A stretch of DNA of 64,000 nucleotides from Mesotaenium endlicherianum (taxonomy: Eukaryota; Streptophyta; Zygnematophyceae; Zygnematales; Mesotaeniaceae), in contig WELA01004867.1 of assembly GCA_009602735.1 (NCBI GenBank), positions 185,684 to 249,683 of the forward strand. The letters run 5' to 3'. Numbering within the stretch: the stretch's first letter is position 1; each line of letters starts with the position of its first letter. Below the pieces are notes generated by a model that made no database searches, was not told the origin of the DNA, and worked only from the letters and a program-made list of their open reading frames with translations. The position numbers and the translations under genes are program-made. This document shows positions 1-11,400 of the stretch, piece by piece.

Positions 1-382
1 AGCAATGCGCCCATTGTGCCACCAGAAACCGTCCTCAAACAAACAGCTTGAGTGTTCTTTCCTTTTACAAACCGTCCATTGTTACGGCTACACCGTTGAA
101 GCCAGTACCGTGGAGATCTAGGAAAAACAGATCTTTGAGATAGCCCTCGTGAAATAGTTGATGCAGGTCGAGTACTTCCGAGTTATGCATGCTATCCAAA
201 TTGGGTGTGCCCGCGTCACCAGGCTGTTTGCGGTCAGACGTCTGGGGGGATACAGCAGAATCAAGGGTGGCCGCCTTCAAAACTTGACCATTTTGTTCTC
301 GCAAGCTAGCAACAGTCCCCAACATCAAGTGGTGATGAGGAATTTGACTTAGAGGATCAGCAACATTGTTGTGGCCTGGGCG
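1..382 (-). pseudogene. Element A tether and integrase N-terminus (partial)
   Basis: Continuation of pol, seen as an 87-residue open piece (65-328) that aligns with G sequence on both sides of the solo LTR at 37112-37614 (HNSEVLDLHQLFHEGYLKD). It therefore gives the uninterrupted reading across that insertion site. The zinc-binding and catalytic integrase domains lie outside the window. Confidence 0.75.
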
Positions 383-763
383 TCATGCCCACTCAAAGTG
401 GAATCGTTGCAAGAACTTAGACCATCTCGTCTGTCTCCTCGATAGCGTTGGCTGAATTTGAAAGAAGGTATTTGGGCAGTGATCCGTAACCTTTGTCAAA
501 CCCTTGCAGCCTTCCAAATAACATCGCCAAGTTTTCAAAGCGTATATAAGTGCCCAGAGCTCTTGCTCCGTCGTTAAGTAATTTTGTTTGGCAAGTGTAA
601 GCTTTCGACTCTCAAAATTGATAGGCTTGCCTGACTGCAGCAGAACAGCGCCTATTCCAACACCAGACGCATCGGCGACTACCTCGGGATTGGCTAATGA
701 AAGAAGCGGCGCAGTAGTGAGTGCATAGTTAATGCGCTCGAACGCATGTTGCATATTCTCATT
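383..763 (-). pseudogene. Element A RNase H (broken)
   Basis: RNase H-like domain of pol, with VADASGVGIGAVLLQ (first catalytic Asp), TTEQELWALIYAL (catalytic Glu) and KVTDHCPNTFFQ (Asp). A few residues are deleted between LANPEV and the catalytic Asp compared with G. The frame is shifted from the RT piece to its right and broken again near 383. Confidence 0.85.
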
Positions 764-2560
764 TCAAATGAACGTCTTATCTTTCCACGTTATAGCAATA
801 AGTGGCGCGGCCATCACTGAATAACCTTGCATAAACTTACGAAAGTAGTTTGCAAACCCAAGGAATGAACGTACAGTATGTACATCCTTTGGGATAGGCC
901 AGTCTGCGATGCACGCAATCTTGGCCGAGTCAGGGGGCACCCCTTTTGCACCCTGTAAACGTCCGAGGTACAACAGTTCATCCTTTAGGAAGGAACATTT
1001 TTTGAGCTTAGTATACAGCTGTTGCGCACGAAGGATTTGCAACACCAACTTGAGGTGCTTGTAATGCTCGTCCTTTGTCTTTGAATACACAAGGATATTG
1101 TCGAGGTAAACCTGGACAAACTTACCCAAGTACGGTCTAAACAAATCGTTCATTGTACTTTGGAGTGTTGCTGGTGCATTGGTAAGTCCAAAACTTAGGA
1201 CTTTGTACTGGAAGTGCCCAATAGGCGTTCGAAACGCTGCTTTGGGGACATCCTCTGGTGTGATTCAAATCTGATGATAGCCTTGGGCTGAATCAAGCAA
1301 GGAGAATACGCATGCCCCCTGCGACAAATGAAACAAATTATCAATGCGAGGCAACGAATAGCGGTTTTTTACCGTCATATTGTTCAACGCACGATAATCA
1401 ATGCACATTCTAAGCGTCCCATTTTTCTTTGAAACAAATAAAATGGCCGCCCTGTATGGAGAAGAGCTCAGCTCAATCCATCCTTTCGCAAGCAAGTTGG
1501 TAATTTGATCCTTTATTTCATTCATATCCAACGGGCTTAGGCGATAAATTGGTCGCCAAGTCGGTTGAGAATCGGGAACGAGAGGGATTGCATATCCAAT
1601 ACTCCGATCAGGCGTAAGCCGGGCTGGTATTACACTCAAAAACACTGACTTGTGCAAAAGAGCAGAAAGTTCAGGTGTGATTGTGTCCTCATGACCAGGA
1701 ACGTGTAACATCGGCTCTTTCGTAAAGAGCGTAGTGGAAGTCGCTGGGGAATCAGGGCGCAGTAATCCAAAGAAAACATGTTGACCTTGCTTTGCCACAC
1801 GGCGAGCTTGCTTTATGGACAATAGAAGAGTCTTTGAAGAACTTTTCAAGGCCATAACAGGCTTAAGAGACTGAAGAGTAATCTTCCTGGTCCCCTTGCG
1901 TACAATGCATGTCTTTTGACTGAAGTCAAGCAATGCACTTGTCTGCGTAAGCCAGTCGTTACCCAAAACTGTGTCGATTCCATGTGGTAATTCAGTGACG
2001 TAGAATTGTACAGGGCCATGGAATGACTGCACTGAGATAACTTAATCGTTCCAACAAGACAAGCTAACAATCCATCGCAAAGGTGAAGTTCCTTGTTCTT
2101 GAGTATTGGAGCAACTTTATCCCTTGTGCAAAACGTGCACTAATGAAGCTTACTGATTCGTCTAAATCAATGACTGTGAAGCATGACTGGCTTGAAACTT
2201 CCGTTTCAAACGTCATACTTAACCCTAACGAAGCATTATGCATCACCGGCAATGTTCTCGCCTTGAGAGGAATATAGGAAATATGGAGGTTCCTTACCAA
2301 AATCTCATTTTGCATTGCCGTCCTTGCTCAAAATTGAGTGATTGGCTTAGAATACAAGCAATGTCGTGTGAATGCAGCAATATATGTTGGTGCAAGACAC
2401 TTGTGCATTTTTTGTAATCGAGACAAGTGTGCGTAACACTTTTCAAGGTTATGATCATGCGGCTGAAAGTGCAAGAACATGGTATCATGGATGCACTCGA
2501 GTTCCAAGGACTCAGCAAAGCTCAACACTTGCATACAAATATATTCCTTTCGAAGTATAT
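764..2560 (-). pseudogene. Element A protease and reverse transcriptase (broken)
   Basis: Four open pieces make up a family II protease-RT. At 2064-2315 the retropepsin active-site region reads VIDLDES where G has VIDSGAS, so the Asp-Ser-Gly triad is damaged. 1265-2032 covers the end of protease and the first half of RT (CIDYRALNN); 764-1153 has the rest of RT, with YLDN instead of YxDD, then the thumb/connection (VRSFLGFANYFRKF). A stop in TCA context near 1264 and frameshifts separate the pieces. The YLDN change is shared with element G, so it predates at least one of the two insertions. Confidence 0.85.
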
Positions 2561-3144
2561 TTATATCGGGTATGCCAGGGAGAATAAGAACTCCACCTTA
2601 GCTAACGCAAAGAAGGTTTTGAGTTCTTTGAGAAAACGGCGCACATCATAACCTGGGCCGCCCTCAAACTTTTCAGGCGGTGAAGGCTTGTACGAAGGCG
2701 TTGGTGCCGCGGCCTGCCCAAGGATGGCGGGCGGGACTGGCGGGTTGACGTTGTCGCCGGCGCTTCCTGATGGGCCCGGCATTGCGTGGGCGACCTGTAA
2801 GAAAGGACCAATCAAAGGGTGAGTGTCCATGGCAGCAACAAAGCAAGTGACAAGGTCGGCCAACTCGGTATGAATGGCTTCGGCAATATTAACACGATCC
2901 TCTGTACGACCAATAACGTTGGGTAGAGTGCTGAGAGCCATTGTCATGGTTTGACTGTCGGCAGTTAATGCCATAAAGCGCCCAACACCATAATTTGAAA
3001 AGATCACGGCGTAAGTGCATCGACCGGTGCTGCGCCGGTGGAAACTTGGACGGCCGCAAAAATTTGGACGTTGAGGGCAGGGCCGCTGCCTCCTTGAGTT
3101 AAAGCAGGAGCAGCAGCAGCATCAGCACCACCTTCGTTTTCCAT
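2561..3144 (-). pseudogene. Element A gag (broken)
   Basis: Capsid-type gag. The likely start is the ATG at 3144-3142 (MENEGGADAAAA...), homologous to the start of G gag. A frameshift near 3000 moves to the frame that carries the 2561-3007 open stretch, where the shared segment around TADSQTMTMALSTL and the proline-rich PTPSYKPSPPEKF linker are clear. The open frame ends in unrelated residues because of the internal deletion after FFALAKV. No CCHC knuckle remains. Non-functional. Confidence 0.8.
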
Positions 3145-3318
3145 GGGGAAATCGAGATAACGCCGAAAAAGAGAAAAAAAAAATCCCGTCGAAATATACT
3201 ACGATAAGCGACAGTAGGTAAGGGCAAAATTGGGATGGGTGACCGTCCCAATACGAAAAGTTGCCTCAAATGTATTTCAAACCACTATAAAAACAAATTC
3301 CTTGGAGAAATCGAGATC

Positions 3319-3331
3319 GGCTCCGATACCA
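3319..3331 (-). other. Element A primer binding site
   Basis: Minus strand reads TGGTATCGGAGCC one base inside the LTR. This differs by one base from the plant initiator tRNA-Met complement TGGTATCAGAGCC found in element G of the same family. Confidence 0.8.
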
Positions 3332-3332
3332 A

Positions 3333-4251
3333 TGTAACGTTTTTGCTTTTCGAGGGGATCTTTCCTCGGTATTCAAGGAATATTTTAATGAAGTAAGAAG
3401 AAAATCTCTATATTTATGCAAATTGATAAATCCTCGAGAAAGAAAAAATGAAACTAACGTAGAATTTCTGCTTGTAAGAGTTCCACTCACAACGACTCTT
3501 GCAGGTAATTATATCTGCACGACATGAGGCACTGGAGTGCTTCGAGTCACCACCTAGGGCACTTGTTCATGTTCAACGAAAACAAGCGACGGGGTATAAC
3601 TCATTCGACTAAATGCTTGAAACGTGCAGTTTGGCTGTTAAGAGACTTCTCAACGATTTCCGGAAAATTGTTTCGCGCCAAACGGGCATTTTCGCTTTCT
3701 CGCAATTTTTCGAAAAGTCGCGACTGTTCGCGGAGTCGCGTACAGATGTTTTCGCCATGAATCGGTAGTTATGAAAACTACTTTGCCAATCGGTTAGGTG
3801 TGAACGTTTCAAATGACAGGTCGCGGATTTGAATTTGCTCGGATGCAAAGTCGCTTTGAATATTATGTGTCTTTTGACTTTTACGACTGTTTGTTCGGGT
3901 TAACGACTTGTCGTAAATCCGAAATCAATGACTGTGCATTATCGGAAATAACGACAATCAAAGTAACTTAATCAAACAATGATTCATTAAGTTATCATCT
4001 CATAATTAATCAAAGTAACTTTATGAATAATCATGTCGTACTTTTGCGAAGTAGTCGAATTACGTTACGACGCTTTTTGCAATAGTATCTCGATCGTTTC
4101 GCCAATCGATCGGGAGTTGATCGGCACACGCGTGTGGCGAATAATTCAATGTGATGCAATCATTTATCAAATAATGTATGATAAATAGTATGACGTATTG
4201 TAGGTGATCGGGAAAACGTCCCAAATACGCCTAAAAGCTCACATCGTTACA
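3333..4251 (-). repeat. Element A 5' LTR (919 bp)
   Basis: On the plus strand the LTR begins TGTAACGTTTTTGC and ends ATCGTTACA, so it has TG...CA ends. It matches the two LTRs of element G (32239-33161, 39315-40239) in reverse orientation. About 3785-3850 holds the same tRNA-like segment as in G, here on the plus strand, but with a degraded B box. Confidence 0.92.
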
Positions 4252-5235
4252 GTTTAATGTAATGCCATTTGGACTGACTAATGCTCGTGCAACCTTTACA
4301 AGTGCTATGGATGACATTTTCAAGCTTACTTGAATAATTTTGTGCAAGTCTTCTTAGATGAGATTTTTCTTTTCTCTGAGCATGCTGAGCACTTGAAGAC
4401 AGTGATGGAAACTCTAAGAAAGAATCAATTATATGCCAAAATGAGCAAGTGTGATTTCTTTAAGAAGAGTATTGAATTCTTAGGCTACGTTGTCAATCAG
4501 CAAGGCATCAGTGTGGATCCTAAGAAAGTCCAGACCACAAGGGATTGGCGAGTACCAGAGTCTACCTCGGAAGTTAGATCCTTCCTTGGGTTGGCTAACT
4601 ACTGTAGGAGATATACTGAAAATTATTTTACAAAGGCCAGTAAACTGGCTGACCTTACTAAGAAACACATAGGGTATGTGTGGAAGAAAGAGCAACAGGT
4701 TGCTTTCCAGACCCTCAAAGATGCTCTCTGTTTTGCCCCAGTCTTAGCTGTGTATGACTTCAGCAAACTTGTGCAGGTGGTTACTGATGCTTCTGACTTT
4801 GCCATGGGTACTATTTTGTTGCAGCCTGCTGACAAAACCACAAAGGATGGTAAGGTAAAGCAGGAGTGGCACCCTATGCTGTATGAATCTATGAAATTCA
4901 ATCCAACTGCGATTAATTATTCTGTGCATGATAAACAGCTGCTGGCTATCATTCATGTTCTCAAACATTGGAGAGCATACTTACATGGCAAAGCTTTTAG
5001 GGTGATTACAGATCATCTAGCTCTGACTCACTTCCAGATGAAGGCCAAGCTGTCGGGGAGGGAGAGCCGCTGGAGCTTGATGTTGGAGCAGTTTCAAAGA
5101 AGACCTGGTTTGCAAGAAAGGGACTTTAGTCAGCATGCCGTAGATAAAGTCCTCTGTGCATTCATTTTATTAAAAGTCAAAAGGTCCTTCCTTGAACAAC
5201 TTAGGAAAGCCTACCTTTCTAAACCAACGTTTTAG
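4252..5235 (+). pseudogene. Element D reverse transcriptase and RNase H (broken)
   Basis: Starts inside RT at VMPFGLTNA, right after element A. A one-base deletion near 4325 shifts the frame into the 301-codon open stretch at 4330-5235. The catalytic motif reads FLDEIFLFS, so the second Asp of the xDD motif is Glu. The connection ([14 protein letters not shown]) and RNase H follow, with [28 protein letters not shown] and RVITDHLALTHF. About 20 residues are deleted between QFQ and RRPG compared with B and C. It cannot encode an active enzyme. Confidence 0.88.
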
Positions 5236-6687
5236 CCGAGCCCCCTTGATGGTGTGTGTCCTGCTATTGCACTTGCTTATAGGCTGAAGGGAGGGATTTG
5301 GGTAAGTGAAACCACTTCAGGAAGGGTAAAGTTGGTGATTCCTATTAACTTGCAATTAAGGTCCTTATTATTGAGTCAGGCGCATGACAATTTAGTGGGT
5401 GGACGTTTGGGGTAGGCCAAAACTGTTGGCAAACTGGTGAAACAGTATCATTGGGAAGGGTTGCCTCGGGGGGTCTTGAAGTAGGTTAAGTCCTGTGATC
5501 AGTGTCATAAAAACAAGTCCAGATACACCCCACCCGGAGGGCTACTACAACCACTACCCATCCAGTTGGACGATGGGAAATCATACCCATGGAATGGGTG
5601 GTAACACTACCAAGAATTGCCAATGGGCATGATTTCATACTGGTAGTAGTGGATAAATAGACAAAAATGGTCATTTTTATCCCCACCACGATCAAGGTGA
5701 CTGCACTCGAAATTTTGAGACAATTCTACAACCATGTAGTATGCCAACATGGGCTACCCTCTAATATAATCTCGCACAGAGACTCCAAATTCACCTCTAA
5801 GCTCTGGAGAGCTTTGATGGAGTTAATGGGAGTAAAGCTGCTGCTCAGCACAATAAACCACCCTTATAGTGATGGGCAGACTGAAAGGACTAACCGAGTT
5901 CTGCAAGAGGTGCTGAGAGCATATATTAATCAAAAACCAAAGTAATTGGGATAACCAGTTGCCTCAAACCTTATATGCGATCAACAGTGCGGTGCATACG
6001 TCAACACGAAAGACTCCTTTCAAACTCAGTCTGGGTAGAGTCTCCAAGTCTCCTTTAGATGTGCTAGGGGAGTCTTTAACTCATCCGGAGGGGATTTACA
6101 ACCCGATGTCTCTCCAGTTTACGCAAGAGTTCGGTGACACCCTGTCAAAAGTCCAACAAAACCTGCACAACGCCCAAGAAAACTAACAAAAATATGCAAA
6201 TCACCACCGTCGAAAGCTGACATTTTCTAAGGGCGATTTGGTCAAACTGCATTCTTAACACCTGTACCTGCCTTATGTGGTCAAGAAACAGCTTGTTCCA
6301 GTTTCGGTCGATCTATATTCGGTGGTGCACCTTGTCGGTCAAAATGCTTACAAAATAAACATGTTAGCGAAATACAAGGGTCACCCAGTCTTTAATGTCT
6401 CTTTCCTAGAGACATACATCAAGGGTGACACACTGTTCACAGGTCGGTTACCTGTCAAATCCGGACCCATCTCCGCTGTCCGGAATGGTGACCCTGAGGT
6501 ATATGAGGTGGATGAGATTTTAGAAGCTTGCTTTGTCCGTTGATCATCGAAGAATGTCATAAGATATCTGGTCAGATGGAAGGGTTACGATGCCTCTAGG
6601 GACACCTGGGAATTTAAGGACCATTTGACCAATGCCAAAGTGGCGTTCAATTTCTTTTACCTTCGGGAGGCTGGGACACCTCCTTAA
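5236..6687 (+). pseudogene. Element D integrase and chromodomain (broken)
   Basis: Integrase in several frames: N-terminal zinc region with in-frame stops (5236-5530, CDQC kept), core (5667-5945) with a VCQHGLPSNIISHRDSKFTS block and QTERTNRVLQEV, which keeps the third acidic residue, then 5959-6186 (AINSAVHTSTRKTPF). A C-terminal SH3-like part and chromodomain run from 6277 to 6687 (EVDEILEACFVR, stop, then LVRWKGYDASRDTWEF); the stop splits the chromodomain. Chromodomains of this type steer integration to chromatin marks. Non-functional. Confidence 0.88.
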
Positions 6688-7065
6688 CTGTCACTTCCGT
6701 TGACATGGGAAGGTGACAGGAGGTCTTGTCTCCATTTAAGTTGGAGGGGAAATGTGCCCGAAAGTGACAATTAATGACAGAAAGAGACAGAAAGTGACTG
6801 TGCGTGACAGTTGTGACAGGCAGTCCACCTTAAACTTTAAGTTGGAGGAAGTGGCATAACATCTTGAGAACCAGATTATCTTTACAAATCCCTTCTCCTC
6901 ACTCAATTGCACGCAAACTCACTTCTCTCTCAAGCACACTCCCACTTTCTGCTTACTCACACCAGGTATTGCATACCCTATCACTCTCACTTTCTTGTCA
7001 AAGTACTTGAGGATTGGGAATGATATCACAACCTTACTAACTCTATTCTGTTATGTTTGAGCAGG
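6688..7065 (+). other. Element D spacer between pol and ORF3
   Basis: No gene. It contains a cluster of GACAG/GTGACA words (6690-6830) and two purine runs, AAGTTGGAGGGGAAA near 6740 and AAGTTGGAGGAAGTGG near 6840. These resemble the polypurine tract that precedes the family's 3' LTR (GTTGGAGGGAT). It ends with a pyrimidine-rich stretch and TTTGAGCAG directly before the ORF3 start, which could be a splice acceptor. The same arrangement occurs in element C (25039-25388). Confidence 0.6.
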
Positions 7066-7271
7066 ATGACCAAGAAGTCTGAAGTCAAGAGGAAAAGAAG
7101 AGCGCACAAGACACAGGCAGAATACAAGGAATTCCACGGCGACATCTAATCATCCTCCATCTCATTTCGAGAATCGGAACGACTTCGACTGCAGCGGGAG
7201 GCTCAGAAGAAGAAGGATGAGGAAGAACAAGCCAGGCTGAGACAGGAAGAGCAGGACAGGAAAGCTGCAAA
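7066..7271 (+). pseudogene. Element D ORF3, 5' part
   Basis: ATG at 7066 opens MTKKSEVKRKRRA, matching the start of ORF3 in B and C. An in-frame stop follows GDI at about 7149, then the Gln/Glu/Lys/Arg-rich coiled-coil segment begins. Element E splits the gene at GCA-AA; joining 7271 to 13341 restores the phase seen in C (Ala-Ala-Lys-Glu-Ala). The function of ORF3 is unknown. Confidence 0.75.
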
Positions 7272-8033
7272 TGAAAGGGGCGGAGTGCCCTAGTGGAAGC
7301 GTAGTGACTCACGAGAAAAAGAACTAGTTGCAGTCATATTAAAGAGTGCAGCGGCATGTCACTAAGAAAGCTTAGGAAAATTACTCAACATTTTGAGTAG
7401 CAAGAAAGTGCTCACAAATAGTCTAGGATAAAAGGCCTTGTCATTACAAACCCGTAGAAATTTACAGAAGTGAAAATTGATAAGAAATGAGGAAGTTATG
7501 CCTATTTATAGATTTTTGACCTAAGTCCTCCTCTCTGGGCGGAAGGGCCGCTTAGCAACGAATTTTTCAAAGTGTTTGTCAAATTGTGCCTTCTAATATA
7601 TTTGTGAGTAAGCCAGATCAGTCTCATCTGACATGTCGAGCCGATTTGACGTTCACATGCATGCATCGATATTTTTAGAATATACTAACTTAGACGCACT
7701 AGGCTAATTCGAAACTTCTAGGTAAATTGACCTAGTCGGCACTCCGCGTCAGCCGAAATTACGTGAAGGTTCAAATTCACTCTAACGGGCCAGATCGCTC
7801 GACGCTGTCGGTCAATCCAACGATCGCGCTCACTATGACTTAAGGACAGCCGTTAATCAACCTCAAAACTAATTAAACTTTGGAAATCCATAACTCTCTC
7901 AATACTTGACCATAACCAAATTTGATGAACTTTATATCAAAATGACCTCAGAAATGCACTTTACACTACTATGCAATCAGAATATACTTTTTATGGAACT
8001 CAAAAATGCACTTTATAAAGCTATGACCTTACA
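7272..8033 (-). repeat. Element E 3' LTR (762 bp)
   Basis: Plus strand begins TGAAAGGGGCGGAGTG and ends GACCTTACA. Pairs with 12562-13335; by eye they differ by several per cent, with small indels. Confidence 0.92.
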
Positions 8034-8690
8034 TCATCCCCCTCCATAAGATGCGACGTCCTCGACGCATTCTGCGAATAACGTCTCAACTTACTCATAC
8101 AATGAGTCAAGTTGACCTCCGGCTCCCAAATATTGTCGTCCGCATGGTAGCCTTTCCACTTGATCAGATACTGTTGAACAAGTCGTTGACCTCGTTTGGC
8201 TCGTCGATCGCCGACAATCGCCTCCACTTCATACTCCAATACATCAGTCTCGATCGGTGGTGGCGGTGTAGTTAGTCGTCCTGAATGTCCTTCGTTTGGG
8301 TCAATGTATGGCCGCAAGTAACTGACATGGAACACATCATGTATACCTCAATGGAAAGGAAGTTCCAACTTGTACGCCACTGGATTCACCTGCTTGAGCA
8401 CCGAAAATGAACCTGTAAATTGTGCTCGCAGTTTCCTTTTGCCCGTGAAAGGTAGATTCTCTGCTGACAAGAGTACTTTGTCGCCTACGTGGAATGTCAC
8501 TTCCTTCCTGTTCTTGTTAGCATGCTTGGCCTGCTCTTCTTGTGCCTTCCGAATACACGTCTTCGCCATGTCCCAAGTTGTCGCCATTTGCTCCATAAAA
8601 GCTTGTGTAGTAGGAACTTGTGTCTCCTTGGCCTTCTCCACCAAGATGTTTCCTGGATTATATACTTCTCTTCCATAAACCATACTGAAT
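8021..8690 (-). pseudogene. Element E integrase C-terminus and chromodomain
   Basis: Two pieces in different frames. 8348-8683 is the integrase C-terminal region (AKHANKNRKEVTFHVGDKVLL, GSFSVLKQVNPVAYKLELP). 8021-8335 holds FHVSYLRPYI and a chromodomain with EYEVEAIVGDRR and YLIKWKGYHADDNIWEPE, whose aromatic residues look intact. The open frame crosses the polypurine tract and ends at a TAG in the LTR. Stops and frameshifts at about 8340 and 8690 break it from the integrase core. Confidence 0.87.
8034..8048 (-). other. Element E polypurine tract
   Basis: Minus strand TATGGAGGGGGATGA abuts the 3' LTR. It lies inside the pol reading frame. Confidence 0.75.
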
Positions 8691-9470
8691 GTGATTGCTT
8701 GGTAGATTCCTGCATGCTGTTGTTATAGGCAAACTCCAATCCTGGCAGCTTCTTGTCCCACTCTGACGGGTCTTCCATAGTGAAACTCCTGAGCACCTCT
8801 TGCAGAGTTGTATTGAGCCTCTCACTCTGCCCGTTTGTCTGAGGATGATAGGAAGTGCTCATACTCAGCTTGGTCCCCATCAAAGTAAACAATAATCGCC
8901 AAAAATTGCTAGTAAACCTTGGATCCCGATCTGAAACAAGCATCTTCGACAACCCATGTAGTCTGAAAATATTATCAAAGAATAGACGTGCCACATCTGT
9001 TGCCGTACAAGTCTCCTTCATGGGAATGAAGTGTGCCATCTTGCTGAGTCTATCAGACACAACCCATACTGCATTGTGTCCTCGACCACTCACTGGTAAA
9101 GATGTGATGAAGTCCATAGCAATCTGCTCCCAAGGATACTCTGGAATAGGCAGGGGTTGCAATGTACCTCCTTTCTTTTGGTTTGGTGTCTTGTTCCGCT
9201 GGCACGCATCGCAAGTCCTGATCCACTCCTCGATGTCCTTGTCCATATTCCTCCAAGAGTACTCTCGTTTAAGCACGCTTGTCGTCTTCTCGCTTCCAAA
9301 ATGTCCAGCATATAAGCAATCATGATGCTCCGTAAGTAGTAAGTCTAGTAGCTCGTTGACGTCAGGTACCACCACTCTCTTGGAATCACCATAATACCAT
9401 ATGCCGTCCTCCTTCTGCATACTTGAGTTGGACTTAGCTGCTCTGCCATCGGCAAACTCTGGGTCCTCCT
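8691..9470 (-). pseudogene. Element E integrase zinc and core domains
   Basis: Open for about 240 codons within 8497-9420. Zinc domain: HHDCLYAGHFGSEKT then CDACQRNK (HHCC). Core: AMDFITSLPVS, LVSDRDPRFTS and QTNGQSERLN supply all three catalytic acidic residues. This is the least damaged integrase core in the window, but the frame shifts near 8690 (TKQSHSVWFMEEK replaces the true continuation) and is broken from RNase H near 9420-9480. Confidence 0.88.
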
Positions 9471-9480
9471 CGTAACCTCT

Positions 9481-11400
9481 CTAAAGCTTCTCCTTGAAGT
9501 CCATACTCTCCATGATGATTGAGACAGCTGCAAGGTCACACCTCCTGGATAAAGCGTCTGCAGGGTTGATCTTCCCAAGTAAATACTCAATCTTCGGATT
9601 GAATTGTTGCAGAAACTCCATCCACCTTGCTTGTCTTGCTATTAATGTTGGCTGCGTCATAAATCTCTCCAAGCTCTTGTGGTCGATCTTAATGAACACC
9701 TTCCATGTGTCCACATAACATCGCCAAATCCTGAAAGCTTGGATAATAGCCAACATCTCTCGCTCGTGTGCTGCATAGTTCTGCTCAGCAGGACTCAACT
9801 TCCTGCTCTCATATGCCACAGATTGCAATCCTTTGCCCTGTTCGTGGAGAAGAATGGCTCCCACTGCAAAATGTGATGCGTCCGTGATGATGGTGAAAGG
9901 AAGCTCTGGACTGGCAATTGCCAACACAGGTGCCTGTGTCAGCAACTCCTTAATCTTCTCAAAGGCTTGCAACCCCTTGTCACCCCATAGCCATTTCTCC
10001 TGCTTATTCAACATGTCCGTGAGCGGTGCACACACCTTGGCAAATCCTTCAATGAAGCGTCAATAATAGTTTGCCATGCCGAGAAAGCTTCTGAGTTAAA
10101 AAATATCAGCAGGTACCGGCCAATCTCTGACTGCTTGCACCTTCTTCTGCTCCACCTTGACTCCTTCAGCTCCCACCATATGTCCAAGAAACTCGACTTC
10201 CTTGAGACAGAAGTTGCACTTGCTCATCTTCCTATACAGCTTCTGATCTCTCAAGACCTCCAACACCTTCCTCAGATGCTCCACAAGCTCCTCCAAGGTC
10301 TTCAAATACATCAAGATGTCGTCCAAAAATACCACCACAAACTGGTCCAAGTAGGGCCTGAAGATACTATTCATGAGTCCCATGAATGTAGCAGGTGCAT
10401 TAGTCAACCCCAGAAGGCATGACTGTGAACTCCAATAAGCCATAGCAAGTCCTAAAAGCTGTCTTCTGAACGTCTCCTTCCCAATTCGTACCTGGTGATA
10501 GCCACTCTTTAAATTGATCTTTGAGAAATAGTTCGCCCCGACAAGTCTCTCAATCAACTCGTTCATTCGTGGAAGTGGGAACCTGTTTGTGATCGTGATC
10601 TTGTTGAGTGCTAGGTAGTTGACACACATCTTCATAGTCCCATCCTTCTCCTTCACAAATAAGACTGGCGCTGCAAATGGAGACTTGCTGGGTCGGATGA
10701 ATCCCTTCTCCAATAACTTTGTCAGCTGCTTCTTCAACTCATCCAACTCCGCAAACGATTGTTGATAGGCGGGTCTCACTGGTGGCTTGCTCCCTGGTTC
10801 CAACTTGATCTTGTGCTCCATAGCTCTATGTGGAGGTAATCCTGCAGGTAGCTCCTCAGGAAAAACGCACTTGAACTCCTCCAACAGCCCCTTAATTTGG
10901 ACAGGCATCTCAGCAGGCTTCTTCTCCTCTTAAGCAGTTGGGCTCTGCTCCTTCTGAGCAAGGGGATCAGATACCGCTACTTACTCCTCTGGCGACGCGC
11001 GCTCGCCCAGGCTTTTAGGATTCACGCTTGCTCAATCTGATGACCGGGCTAGGGCCACCAAAACAAGGTACATCTCCTTCACCTGATTTGCCTTGCATAG
11101 TTTCTTAACTTGCAGGCTCGACAAAAGACAGTTACTTGTGGTCGTATCTACCTCCACCTGTTTTGCAATCTCCATTCGACCATAACACCCTTGGACTTTC
11201 ACTTGTCCTGTGCTCCAGTGCGCTTGAGGGTAGGCTTTCCTCAGCCATGGTCGGCCCAATATCACCTCATGTTGATCTAGCTCTGCTTGCTCCACAACTT
11301 CATCACTTTGGTGCCCAGCTACTTCCACGTAAATAGCTTCCGTAGGTGCACCACACTTGAGTCTCTGCTTATTTGCCAAAAGGCCTCCTTAGGCTCATAA
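9481..11400 (-). pseudogene. Element E protease, reverse transcriptase and RNase H
   Basis: RNase H is 9481-10035 (IITDASHFAVGAILLH, HEREMLAII, NPADALSRRCD), open and with its acidic residues. RT is 10096-10908: the FLDDIL motif is intact, but the first catalytic Asp is lost (KINLKSGYHQ instead of [10 protein letters not shown]), CVNYLALNK replaces the usual CVDYRALNK, and a short frameshifted segment follows RIGKETF. The part before RT (11032-11379) has the protease C-terminal half (VILGRPWLRKAYPQAHW), but I see no Asp-Ser/Thr-Gly active site; it seems deleted. Confidence 0.88.

Larger units (their letters stand above)
1..4251 (-). mobile_element. Element A: Ty3/gypsy (family II), truncated by window edge
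   Basis: Minus-strand LTR retrotransposon whose 5' LTR is 3333-4251 and whose 3' part, from within integrase on, lies left of the window. Reading leftwards: LTR, primer site, leader, gag, protease, RT, RNase H, start of integrase. It is the same family as element G (similar LTR and proteins) but carries an internal deletion of roughly 0.8 kb, joining the middle of gag directly to sequence just upstream of protease, so the zinc knuckle is lost. It is inserted in the RT gene of element D: the base after its LTR resumes the D reading frame, and GTTTA (4252-4256) is the expected right target duplication; the left copy is not in the window. Confidence 0.9.
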
